Of a stretch of DNA of 64,000 nt, positions 26,111-33,511 are shown one piece after another (positions within the stretch are counted from its first letter, which is position 1; each line of letters opens with the position of its first letter). A model generated the notes under the pieces. It had not been told where the DNA came from. It saw only the letters and a list, made by a program, of their open reading frames with translations, and did not search any database. The DNA comes from UBA1715 sp045600045 (GTDB lineage: Bacteria; Bacteroidota; Bacteroidia; Bacteroidales; UBA1715), in NCBI GenBank assembly GCA_045600045.1, contig JAZRXD010000051.1:50940-114939 (forward strand), given 5' to 3'. Position numbers and translations under genes: made by a program.

Positions 26111-26815
26111 ATGGTTTTGGCATCAATAATGAATTTGTTGGCTGATGTAACGGTAGGACAGTCGGTTCCTGCCGTTGCTGAAGCAGCTGCGGAAGAGTTC
26201 TCTTTTTGGAATATGGCCGTAAAGGGCGGTTGGATTATGATTGTTCTCGCAGCATTTTCTATGGTGGCAGTATATATTATTGTTGAACGTGCATTGGCAA
26301 TTACTAAAGCTGCCAAAGAAGACGTGAATTTCATGAATGAGGTGAAAAATTACGTTTCTCAAGGTAAAATAGAAGAAGCTCATATTCGTTGCCAAGGTAC
26401 CGATTCCCCAGTTGCACGAATGATAGACAAAGGTATCTCTCGAATTGGAAAACCTCTTGCCGATGTTCGCGAGGCAATTGAGAATGTAGGAAAATTGGAA
26501 GTTGCAAATATGGAAAAAGGTCTTCCTATGTTGGCAACAATTTCAAGTGTTGGACCAATGGTTGGATTCTTGGGAACTGTGCTCGGTATGATTACCGCTT
26601 TCTATGATATGGCAAATGCAGGAGGAAATTTCAGTATCGCAATGTTGTCGAATGGTATTTATACAGCAATGGTAACGACTGTTGCTGGTCTTATTGTTGG
26701 CGTTGTTGCAATGCTTGGTTATAATATTTTGGTCGCACAAATCGGAAAAGTTGTCAATAAATTAGAATTACGTACGACTGAATTTATGGATTTGCTTAAC
26801 GAACCTGTAATGTAA
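26111..26815 (+). CDS. exbB: MotA/TolQ/ExbB-family proton channel
   Basis: 234 residues; the inner-membrane channel subunit that uses the proton gradient to drive TonB- or TolA-like partners. There is a TM near residues 35-60 (WIMIVLAAFSMVAVYIIVERAL), and a TM pair late in the sequence (LPMLATISSVGPMVGFLGTVLGMI and GIYTAMVTTVAGLIVGVVAMLGYNIL). It matches ExbB/TolQ layout and length. The N-terminus has a periplasmic Ala/Glu-rich piece. It lies between nhaD and the exbD-like gene, whose ATG overlaps its stop (TAATG). ExbB and TolQ cannot be told apart from sequence alone. Confidence 0.92.
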   Translation: MVLASIMNLLADVTVGQSVPAVAEAAAEEFSFWNMAVKGGWIMIVLAAFSMVAVYIIVERALAITKAAKEDVNFMNEVKNYVSQGKIEEAHIRCQGTDSPVARMIDKGISRIGKPLADVREAIENVGKLEVANMEKGLPMLATISSVGPMVGFLGTVLGMITAFYDMANAGGNFSIAMLSNGIYTAMVTTVAGLIVGVVAMLGYNILVAQIGKVVNKLELRTTEFMDLLNEPVM

Positions 26816-27204
26816 TGGCAATAGAAGCAAGAAATAAAATTGGAACAAGTTTCAATATGTCGTCAATGACGGATATTGTATTCTTGTTGCTTATATTCTT
26901 CATGGTAACGTCTACGCAAATTGCTCCGAATGGATTGCAAGTTTCGTTGCCACAAAGTACTTCCCAAGTAAAATTGATTCCTCATGTTTCGGTTTCTATT
27001 GATGCTTCGGGACGTTATGCCGTAAATACCGATGTTTTACCTTTTGAACAATTGGAACCTCGCTTAAAACAAGAGTTGTTAGGTCAGGAAGAACCTGCTA
27101 TCGTTTTACGTGTTGATAAAGATGTTCCAACTGGTGAGACGGTGAAAATAATGGAAATAGCAAATAGAAATCGTTGGAAATTCACGTTGGCAACCCAACC
27201 TTGA
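26815..27204 (+). CDS. exbD: ExbD/TolR-family protein
   Basis: 129 residues. One N-terminal TM (TDIVFLLLIFFMVTSTQIA) contains the conserved proton-carrying Asp at its start (SMTDIVFLLL). It is followed by a periplasmic domain (HVSVSIDASGRYAVN, PAIVLRVDKDVPTGETVKIM). It forms the stator complex with the preceding ExbB/TolQ-like subunit. Start and upstream stop overlap by one base, and the TonB gene begins one base after its own stop. Could equally be called TolR. Confidence 0.9.
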   Translation: MAIEARNKIGTSFNMSSMTDIVFLLLIFFMVTSTQIAPNGLQVSLPQSTSQVKLIPHVSVSIDASGRYAVNTDVLPFEQLEPRLKQELLGQEEPAIVLRVDKDVPTGETVKIMEIANRNRWKFTLATQP

Positions 27205-27205
27205 T

Positions 27206-27973
27206 ATGAAAATAGACAAAAATAAGCAGTATGGTATTCTAGGAACGGTTATTGTTCATGGAATCGCTTTGCTTATATTGTTATTGTTTGGATTTGCTCC
27301 ACCAAAAGTGGAATTTCCGGAACCTGATGGGATTATGGTTGATTTTGGAGAATTGGTGATGGGTGATGATGATGCGGGTGCTCCGAGTTCTTCGGTTCCA
27401 GAGTCAGAAATGTCGAATCCGGTTCCTGCAGAAGAAACAAATGCCTTAACGCAAACCGAAGTTCCTTCTATTCCAATTGAACAAGCAGAAAGACATACTG
27501 AAGAGATGAAGCCAACTATTTCTCCCGAAGAACAAGAAAGAATCCGTCAGGAAGAAGAATTTAAGGCGAGAATGGATGCTTTAGCTGGCAAAATGAATCA
27601 AAGTGCCGGCAATAATTCTGATGGAATGGCTGGAAATTCAACAACAGGTGCGGAATCAGGCGTTGCAGGAAATCCTAATGGAAGTGGCAATTCAGGAAAT
27701 AAAAAAGGAAATCCGGGTAATCCCTATGGAAATGGAGATGCGGTTAATTTGGTGAAACCAACAAATACGCAAAATTGCGACAACCCAATTGTTTTGACTG
27801 TAACAGTTAATTCTCAAGGAAAGGTTGTGGATATTAAGAAAATAGAAACGGCGTTGTCAGAACAAAGTTGCATTGAGGCGGCAAAGGAGGCTGCTCGAAA
27901 AACCACGTTCCAACCTGATTCAAAAGATATTCGATACGCAAAAATCACGTATGAGTATACTATGTCAAAATAA
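27206..27973 (+). CDS. TonB/TolA-like energy transducer
   Basis: 255 residues. The N-terminal TM (IVHGIALLILLLFGFAPPK) carries the His typical of TonB-type anchors. A long Glu/Gln-rich and then Gly/Asn-rich periplasmic spacer (residues about 60-180) leads to a TonB-like C-terminal domain (VLTVTVNSQGKVVDIKKI, then EAAKEAARKTTFQP). It passes the force generated by ExbB/ExbD to outer-membrane receptors. The low-complexity spacer with NGSGNSGNKKGNPGNPYG is long for a TonB. It is the last gene of the tight nhaD-exbB-exbD cluster. Confidence 0.85.
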   Translation: MKIDKNKQYGILGTVIVHGIALLILLLFGFAPPKVEFPEPDGIMVDFGELVMGDDDAGAPSSSVPESEMSNPVPAEETNALTQTEVPSIPIEQAERHTEEMKPTISPEEQERIRQEEEFKARMDALAGKMNQSAGNNSDGMAGNSTTGAESGVAGNPNGSGNSGNKKGNPGNPYGNGDAVNLVKPTNTQNCDNPIVLTVTVNSQGKVVDIKKIETALSEQSCIEAAKEAARKTTFQPDSKDIRYAKITYEYTMSK

Positions 27974-28002
27974 ATGATATATTTGTATATAAATAGAAGA
28001 CT

Positions 28003-28404
28003 ATGAAAAAATATCTAATACTTATATTGTCGGTTTTCGTTTTGCTTGGAACAAGCTGTGCAAAAAAAACTGAATCAAAAATCGTCGGAGAATGGCAGTT
28101 GGTTTCTGTTGGTGATTGTGGCTGGGCTGATAGTGCAGCGTGGGTCTTTTATTCTGGAGGTGATTTGTCTGTTGAATATGACCCAGTAATGAATGATGGT
28201 ACAATCAAACAACTAGGTACTTGGGAAGTGTATACACGTTCTCTTGTTACTCCATATCTAGAAGTTGGAGGAAGTGTTGGGGGATTGGATGGTCATTGGA
28301 AAATAGAGAAAATCAATAATAAAAAATTGATTCTTCAAAGAATTGAATTTCCGAATGGGGAAACTCAAGGTGCTTTTTTGCGTAGGGAATTTTTGAAAAA
28401 ATAG
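28003..28404 (+). CDS. Small lipoprotein with lipocalin-like domain
   Basis: 133 residues. Lipoprotein signal peptide MKKYLILILSVFVLLGTSC with Cys19. The mature part begins KIVGEWQLVSVGDCGW and continues with strand-like sequence (GTWEVYTRS, GHWKIEKINNKKLILQRI). This resembles the lipocalin-like DUFs of Bacteroidota that open with I-V-G-x-W. Ligand and role unknown. It lies 29 bases after tonB and 5 bases before radA, so it may belong to the same transcript. Confidence 0.75.
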   Translation: MKKYLILILSVFVLLGTSCAKKTESKIVGEWQLVSVGDCGWADSAAWVFYSGGDLSVEYDPVMNDGTIKQLGTWEVYTRSLVTPYLEVGGSVGGLDGHWKIEKINNKKLILQRIEFPNGETQGAFLRREFLKK

Positions 28405-28409
28405 TCCTT

Positions 28410-29768
28410 GTGGCGAAATCAAAAACTCTTTTTGTTTGTCAGAATTGTGGTGCTCAATCCCCAAAATGGATGGGAAAGTGTACTTCGTGTGGTTCTTGGA
28501 ATTCATTCCAAGAAGAAGTCATAGAGTCTTCGGTCGCAAAAACTTCGGTATCGGTACATTCTTCTGTAAAGCCGATGATTTTGTCGGAAATCAAAACGGA
28601 AAAATTAGATCGGATAAAAACTGGAATCCAAGAATTGGATCAGGTGATTGGTGGCGGAATAGTTCCTGGTTCTGTTATTTTGTTTGGTGGAGAACCCGGT
28701 ATAGGAAAATCGACTTTACTTCTGCAGGTTGCTGTTCGTCTGCAGAAAAAAGTGTTGTATGTCTCTGGTGAAGAAAGTCCTCAACAAATTTATTTGCGTG
28801 CTCAGCGTTTAAATGTTCCTTCAAATACTTGTTATATTTATAGTGAAACGAATGTCGCAGCAATCGTTCAGGAAATAAAAGAGTTCCAACCGGAATTGGT
28901 AATTATCGATTCTGTTCAAACATTAAAACATCCTGATATAGATGCATCGCCAGGTAGTGTTTCTCAAATCCGTGAAACATCGAATATGCTTATTGAATTG
29001 GCAAAGCAAACGCATATTCCAATGTTTTTGATTGGTCATATCAACAAAGAAGGCAGTATAGCAGGCCCTAAAATATTGGAACACATGGTCGATGTCGTTC
29101 TACAATTCGAAGGCGATATGCAAAATGTATATCGTATTTTGCGAAGCAATAAAAATCGTTTCGGATCGACTGCGGAAATTGGCATTTTTGAAATGGTTCA
29201 AAATGGATTGCGCGAAGTTTCAAATCCATCAGAAATAATGTTGAGTGGCAATCCTGAAAAACTTAGTGGCGTTGCTATTGCATCGGTAATGGAAGGAATC
29301 CGCCCGTTGATGATAGAAGTTCAGGCATTGGTTAGTACGGCGGCGTATGGAACACCACAACGTACGGCAAATGGTTTCGATGGAAAACGTCTTAATATGC
29401 TTTTAGCCGTTATTGAAAAACGTTTGGGTGTAAAAATTTATACAAAGGATGTTTTTATAAATGTGGCAGGGGGTATTCGAGTTCAGGATCCAGCGATAGA
29501 TTTTGCAGTTGTTGCTGCAATTTTGTCGTCGTTGTTTGATTTTTATATTCCAAGTTCATATTGTTTCGCCGGAGAAATTGGTTTGACTGGCGAAATTCGT
29601 TCTGTGTCTCAATTGGAGAAACGAATAAAGGAATCTGCGAAGTTGGGTATTCAAAAGATGTTTGTCCCTTCGTGCGAAATTTCAAGTAAATCCCAATGCT
29701 CTGTCGTGTCTTGTTCTCGAATAGATAAAACTTTTAGGGAGATTTTTCGGAACCAGAAAGAAGAATAA
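28410..29768 (+). CDS. radA: DNA repair/recombination protein RadA (Sms)
   Basis: 452 residues, standard RadA length. It is a hexameric helicase-like ATPase that promotes branch migration. It has a four-Cys zinc finger (Cys10, Cys13, Cys24, Cys27 in CQNCGAQSPKWMGKCTSC), Walker A GGEPGIGKSTLL, the RadA-specific KNRFG motif (SNKNRFGSTAEIGIF) and a C-terminal Lon-protease-like domain (GGIRVQDPAIDFAV, GEIGLTGEIRSV). The start is GTG at 28410, which gives the family's N-terminus directly before the zinc finger. Confidence 0.96.
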   Translation: MAKSKTLFVCQNCGAQSPKWMGKCTSCGSWNSFQEEVIESSVAKTSVSVHSSVKPMILSEIKTEKLDRIKTGIQELDQVIGGGIVPGSVILFGGEPGIGKSTLLLQVAVRLQKKVLYVSGEESPQQIYLRAQRLNVPSNTCYIYSETNVAAIVQEIKEFQPELVIIDSVQTLKHPDIDASPGSVSQIRETSNMLIELAKQTHIPMFLIGHINKEGSIAGPKILEHMVDVVLQFEGDMQNVYRILRSNKNRFGSTAEIGIFEMVQNGLREVSNPSEIMLSGNPEKLSGVAIASVMEGIRPLMIEVQALVSTAAYGTPQRTANGFDGKRLNMLLAVIEKRLGVKIYTKDVFINVAGGIRVQDPAIDFAVVAAILSSLFDFYIPSSYCFAGEIGLTGEIRSVSQLEKRIKESAKLGIQKMFVPSCEISSKSQCSVVSCSRIDKTFREIFRNQKEE

Positions 29769-29853
29769 CATAATTTTTTTTTGAAAGACCTGCCAAGAAT
29801 TGCAAAGGTTTTATTACTTTTAGCAAAAATTTAGACATTTAATACTCAATATA

Positions 29854-30546
29854 ATGGAAGTAAAGAAAAGCGATAAAGCGAATCTTGAGGATAAAAAGCT
29901 GATGTTCAGAGAAATAGGCTTTGTTGTTGTGCTTTTGGTAATTTTAGGAGCCTTTGAATTAGGTATCAGTGAATCAAATACGGTGATAGATCGTGGCAAT
30001 ATTGTTGCCGAAGATGATATGGAGATGGTTGAGGTGACTCGCGAACCAGAACAGCCAGAACCAGAACAACCAAAACCTGAAATGCCAGAACCTCCTCAGG
30101 CAGAGAATATTGAAGAAACAGAAGATGAATCTCAAGACCAGTCTGAGTTAGTGCAAGGAAATAATGATGACCAAAATGCTTCGATAGATGCTCCTCTTGA
30201 TTTCGGTCCAGATGACGAAATTGAAGAAAAAGTTCATATTCGTGTAGAAAAAATGCCTAGTTTCCCTGGTGGAATGGGAGCTTTGATTCAATTTATCGGA
30301 AATAATTTGGACTATCCGCAAGATGCAGCAGATTTAGGCGTGGAAGGAACGGTAGTTGTTAAATTCGTTGTAAATAAACACGGTAAGGCTGTTAATCCAG
30401 AAATCTTAAAACCTGTTCATCCTTTGTTGGATAAAGCAGCTTTGGATGTTGTCGCAAAATTGCCAACTTTTGAACCAGGTGAACAAGCTGGTGAAAAAGT
30501 TCCTGTATATTTTAACTTACCTGTACAATTTAAATTGGGCAAATAA
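29854..30546 (+). CDS. tonB: Energy transducer TonB
   Basis: 230 residues. The N-terminal TM (EIGFVVVLLVILGAFELG) is followed by an acidic Pro/Glu/Gln spacer (EPEQPEPEQPKPEMPEPP, residues about 65-85) and a TonB C-terminal domain (EKMPSFPGGMGALIQFIGNN, YPQDAADLGVEGTVVVKFVV, PLLDKAALDVVAKLPTFEPG). This is the classical Bacteroidota TonB form. It couples the ExbB/ExbD complex to TonB-dependent receptors. Second TonB within 3 kb of the first. frr begins 3 bases after its stop. Confidence 0.93.
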   Translation: MEVKKSDKANLEDKKLMFREIGFVVVLLVILGAFELGISESNTVIDRGNIVAEDDMEMVEVTREPEQPEPEQPKPEMPEPPQAENIEETEDESQDQSELVQGNNDDQNASIDAPLDFGPDDEIEEKVHIRVEKMPSFPGGMGALIQFIGNNLDYPQDAADLGVEGTVVVKFVVNKHGKAVNPEILKPVHPLLDKAALDVVAKLPTFEPGEQAGEKVPVYFNLPVQFKLGK

Positions 30547-30549
30547 TTT

Positions 30550-31110
30550 ATGGAAGAACTCGAATTAGTGATAGAGGACACAAAAGAGCGAATGGTTGCT
30601 CCTTTGACTCGTTTGGATTCTGAATTGTCTAAATTACGTGCGGGAAAAGCATCTCCTGTAATGTTGGAGTCTGTAAAGGTTGATTATTATGGAACAATGA
30701 CCCCGCTAAACCAAGTTGCCAATGTTAATACACCTGATGCTCGAACATTGGTTGTCCAACCTTGGGAAAAGAAAATGATTGATCCGATAGAAAAGGCAAT
30801 TATGGCTGCTAACTTGGGCTTGACTCCAATTAACGACGGACAAATTGTTCGTATAAACATTCCTGTTTTAACTGAGGAACGCCGTAAAGAGATTTGCAAA
30901 CAAGTACGTTCGGAAGCTGAAAATACAAAAGTTGTGATTCGTAATATCCGTCGTGATGCAAACGAAATGTTGAAGAAACTTCAAAAGGATGGTTTGGCTG
31001 AAGATATGGCGAAAGATGGTGAAGCACAAATTCAAAAAATCATTGATGCTGCAATTGCGAAAGCCGATGAAAAAGCTGCTGCAAAAGAAGCCGATGTAAT
31101 GAAAATATAA
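30550..31110 (+). CDS. frr: Ribosome recycling factor
   Basis: 186 residues, the usual length. It splits post-termination ribosomes together with EF-G. Diagnostic stretches are LRAGKASPVMLESVKVDYYG, NTPDARTLVVQPWEK, AIMAANLGLTPINDGQIVRI, and PVLTEERRKEICKQVRSEAE with RNIRRDANEMLKKLQKD. It sits 3 bases behind tonB and is followed by a strong terminator. Confidence 0.97.
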   Translation: MEELELVIEDTKERMVAPLTRLDSELSKLRAGKASPVMLESVKVDYYGTMTPLNQVANVNTPDARTLVVQPWEKKMIDPIEKAIMAANLGLTPINDGQIVRINIPVLTEERRKEICKQVRSEAENTKVVIRNIRRDANEMLKKLQKDGLAEDMAKDGEAQIQKIIDAAIAKADEKAAAKEADVMKI

Positions 31111-31134
31111 AGAATAGTATTATTTATTTTAAAT

Positions 31135-31169
31135 AAAAATCCCGATAGAAAGTTCTGTCGGGATTTTTT
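31135..31169. terminator. Bidirectional intrinsic terminator between frr and tRNA-Thr
   Basis: AAAAATCCCGA and TCGGGATTTTTT form a long stem with an inner AGAA/TTCT extension. A T run follows on the plus strand and, because of the leading A run, on the minus strand too. It can end frr and the convergent tRNA transcript. Confidence 0.9.
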
Positions 31170-31223
31170 GTTTAATTGAGTATAAATAAAAAAGATTTGC
31201 TGTTTCCAACAAATCTTTCTGAG

Positions 31224-31295
31224 AGCCTTATGCCGGACTTGAACCGGCGACCCCTTCATTACGAGTGAAGTGCTCTACCACTGAGCTAAAAAGGC
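31224..31295 (-). tRNA. tRNA-Thr (anticodon CGT)
   Basis: On the minus strand the sequence starts GCCTTTTTAGCTCAGTGG and ends in the T-arm GCCGGTTCAAGTCCGGC followed by ATAAGGC and a T discriminator. The anticodon stem is CTTCA/TGAAG with the loop CTCGTAA, giving anticodon CGT (genomic 31261-31263), which reads ACG. The acceptor stem pairs except for a single T-T mismatch at position 6. CCA is not encoded. The 72-base length fits a short D loop. Confidence 0.93.
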
Positions 31296-31345
31296 GTATT
31301 TGTATGCAAAAGTATAAAATACTTTGAATAATGTTTTGCTTTGGT

Positions 31346-31777
31346 TTAAGAATTTTTTGACCAAAGGAGCTTTTTGCCGAAACCTAAAGTGTTGTCGGTA
31401 TATTTTGCTTCAAAAATCTTTATATCCCACAAAATTTTGGGCGTAAGTGTGGTAAGTGGGAAACGTTTTATATAAACTTTTTTTGCGTGATTTTCGCTTT
31501 CACCTTCACATAATGTCATTTCTCCGGAAAACTGAAGACCTTGAACTTTTCCTACAATTTCTGTTTCCAGCACAACACTGCCGGCAATTTTCACATTTTG
31601 TAGTACTTCTTGAATATGTCGTGTGTCGTCGTGTGAAGTGATGATGAATGATTTGTTTTCTTCGTCGAAAGCATAGAAAGCGTTGAAACACCAAGGTTGA
31701 CCGTCTTTGCTTGTTGCAACTGTAATAACATGGTGTTTCTTTACGAAATCGGTAATTTTAGACGGGAATTCAGCCAT
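31346..31777 (-). CDS. Pyridoxamine 5'-phosphate oxidase-like FMN-binding protein
   Basis: 143 residues. The layout is that of the split-barrel PNPOx-like family: HVITVATSKDGQPWCFNAFYAFDEE, then SFIITSHDDTRHIQEVLQN and KIAGSVVLETEIVGKVQGLQFSGEM. Members bind FMN or related cofactors; the substrate here is unknown, and it is too short to be the true PdxH. Its ATG overlaps the stop of thrH by one base (TAATG), so the two are probably translated together. Cytoplasmic. Confidence 0.82.
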   Translation of the reverse strand: MAEFPSKITDFVKKHHVITVATSKDGQPWCFNAFYAFDEENKSFIITSHDDTRHIQEVLQNVKIAGSVVLETEIVGKVQGLQFSGEMTLCEGESENHAKKVYIKRFPLTTLTPKILWDIKIFEAKYTDNTLGFGKKLLWSKNS

Positions 31778-32385
31778 TAGTCTTCGTAAATATGTTCTTC
31801 AATCAAAGCTTTTAATTCTGCGTAATTGTGGGCTACAGGAAGCTCTGGGAATTCATCTATAACTTTTTGTGGTGGACAGAATAAAATGCCCACCTCGGCT
31901 TTTTTTAGCATCGAAACGTCGTTGTATGAATCACCAAAAGCAATGACTTTGAAATTCATGCTTTGAAATGCTTCTACGGTTTTTCGTTTCGGATCGGATT
32001 GGCGAAGTTTGTAATTTGTGATTCTTCCGTCTTGTGCAATTTCAAGAGAATGACACAAAATAAACGGATCGTCCAATTGTTTCATAAGAGGTCTTGCAAA
32101 CTCTTGGAATGTGTCGGAAACTATTACAAATCTGCTGATTTCTCGTAGCCATTTTGTGAATTCCAATGCACCGTCCAAAGGCTTGATTTTTGAGATGACA
32201 TCTTGAATATCTTGGATTTTAAGATTATGTTCGTCAAGAATTGCAAGACGATACTTCATCAACTTGTCGTAGTCTGGTTCGTCGCGAGTTGTTATTTTCA
32301 ACTTTTCAATACCAGTTATTTTAGCAACATTAATCCAAACTTCAGGCACGAATACGCCTTCTAAATCAGAGCAAACAACCCACAT
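31777..32385 (-). CDS. thrH: Phosphoserine phosphatase / homoserine phosphotransferase ThrH
   Basis: 202 residues, a HAD-superfamily enzyme. It dephosphorylates phosphoserine and can transfer the phosphate to homoserine, linking serine and threonine metabolism. It matches the Pseudomonas ThrH pattern closely: CSDLEGVFVPEVW (nucleophile Asp7, Glu9), TTRDEPDYDKLMKYR, LDEHNLKIQDIQDVI, FVIVSDTFQEFA, LRQSDPKRKTVEAF and AFGDSYNDVSML. The start MWVVCSD places the catalytic Asp at the usual position. It is followed by the FMN-binding gene. Confidence 0.93.
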   Translation of the reverse strand: MWVVCSDLEGVFVPEVWINVAKITGIEKLKITTRDEPDYDKLMKYRLAILDEHNLKIQDIQDVISKIKPLDGALEFTKWLREISRFVIVSDTFQEFARPLMKQLDDPFILCHSLEIAQDGRITNYKLRQSDPKRKTVEAFQSMNFKVIAFGDSYNDVSMLKKAEVGILFCPPQKVIDEFPELPVAHNYAELKALIEEHIYED

Positions 32386-32448
32386 ACGTGTAATTTTTAA
32401 TTTGATGCAAAATAAATGAATAATTCTGTATTCAACATTCTTTTTACG

Positions 32449-32456
32449 TACTTTTG
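32449..32456 (+). promoter_or_regulatory. -7 promoter box of coaD
   Basis: TACTTTTG, an exact TAnnTTTG match, 21 bases before the coaD ATG. It overlaps an in-frame TTG at 32454, which therefore cannot be the start. Confidence 0.55.
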
Positions 32457-32477
32457 CAAAGAATAATTCGAAATAAT

Positions 32478-32924
32478 ATGGAAAAAATTGCAGTGTTCCC
32501 AGGTAGTTTTGATCCGTTTACGATTGGACATAAATCGGTATTGGATAGTGCTTTACCGTTGTTCGACAACGTTGTTGTGGCTATTGGTGTGAACTCCGAT
32601 AAAAAAGGATTTTTTCCGTTGGAGGAACGTGTTTCTGCAATTGCAGAATTGTATGCCGGAAATTCAAAAGTTGAGGTTGCAACGTATTCTTCGTTGACTG
32701 TGGATTTCTGTAAGTCGAAAAATGCCCGATTTATAATTCGTGGCTTGCGGAATTCGGCTGATTTTGAGTTTGAAAAATTTATTGCACAGACAAATAAACA
32801 ACTTTCGGGGATAGAAACTATTTTCTTAATGACTCCGCCGGAATACAGCCATATTTCATCGTCGGTTGTACGGGAGTTGTTGTCGTACGGAGCCGATGTG
32901 TCGGCATTTCTTCCGAAGAAATGA
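32478..32924 (+). CDS. coaD: Phosphopantetheine adenylyltransferase
   Basis: 148 residues. It makes dephospho-CoA from 4'-phosphopantetheine and ATP, the penultimate step of CoA synthesis. Motifs are FPGSFDPFTIGH (nucleotidyltransferase TxGH, residues 15-18), RGLRNSADFEFE and EYSHISSSVVRELLSYG (ISSxxVRE). The start is the ATG at 32478, after the -7 box; the in-frame TTG at 32454 lies inside the box. It is convergent with mntP, 6 bases apart. Confidence 0.96.
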   Translation: MEKIAVFPGSFDPFTIGHKSVLDSALPLFDNVVVAIGVNSDKKGFFPLEERVSAIAELYAGNSKVEVATYSSLTVDFCKSKNARFIIRGLRNSADFEFEKFIAQTNKQLSGIETIFLMTPPEYSHISSSVVRELLSYGADVSAFLPKK

Positions 32925-32930
32925 TTTTGT

Positions 32931-33491
32931 CTATAAATAATGTTCCAACACTATTTTAACTCCTATTCCAATAAGAATTACGCCGCCTAAAATGCCGACT
33001 TTGAACGTGAATTTTTTGCCAAAGGAATAGCCGAGAAACAATCCTAAGCAAGAAAAAAGAAAACTTCCGAATGCAATAATCGAAACGGCGGAGATGATTT
33101 TGTCGGGAGTTGAGACAAAAATTACGCCTGTGGCAAGTGCATCAATGCTTGTGGCGATTGCAAGCAAAAAAACGGTTTTCCATGCGAATGGATTTCCTTT
33201 TGCTGTGTCGCCATCTTCGCTTTTGAATTCCTCGACAATCATTTTCCCGCCTATGAACCCGAGAATGGCAAGTGCAATCCAGTGGCTGTAGGAATCAATA
33301 AATTCAGCAAACGAGATTGAAACAAAAAATCCGATTAAAGGCATCAAACCTTGAAAAAGCCCGAAAAAAATCGGCATTTTCCAAGCCGATGAAATTTGTA
33401 TGTTTTTACAACTTATTCCGGTTGCAGTGGAAACTGCAAAACAATCCATTGCCAATCCGATAGAAAGAAGAATGAGGTCGAAAATTGACAT
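32931..33491 (-). CDS. mntP: Putative manganese efflux pump MntP
   Basis: 186 residues with six hydrophobic segments. LLSIGLAMDCFAVSTATGI near the N-terminus and the related LLAIATSIDALATGVIF in the second half, with their conserved Asp residues (AMD, SID), are MntP signatures. It exports Mn2+ from the cytoplasm. It begins 20 bases after the subtilase gene and may be co-transcribed with it. No yybP-ykoY riboswitch-like sequence was found in the short gap. Confidence 0.93.
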   Translation of the reverse strand: MSIFDLILLSIGLAMDCFAVSTATGISCKNIQISSAWKMPIFFGLFQGLMPLIGFFVSISFAEFIDSYSHWIALAILGFIGGKMIVEEFKSEDGDTAKGNPFAWKTVFLLAIATSIDALATGVIFVSTPDKIISAVSIIAFGSFLFSCLGLFLGYSFGKKFTFKVGILGGVILIGIGVKIVLEHYL

Positions 33492-33511
33492 TGTGTAAAA
33501 TAGTTAAGCAA

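Noticed and set aside
31224..31295. tRNA-Thr as a possible tRNA pseudogene because of the T-T mismatch in the acceptor stem
   Set aside because: All other stems, the anticodon loop and the T arm are intact, and a single mismatch is tolerated in functional tRNAs.
31224..32385. tRNA-Thr lying close to thrH as a functional threonine cluster
   Set aside because: Only coincidental neighbourhood is seen; an FMN-binding gene and separate transcription lie between, and no shared control site is visible.
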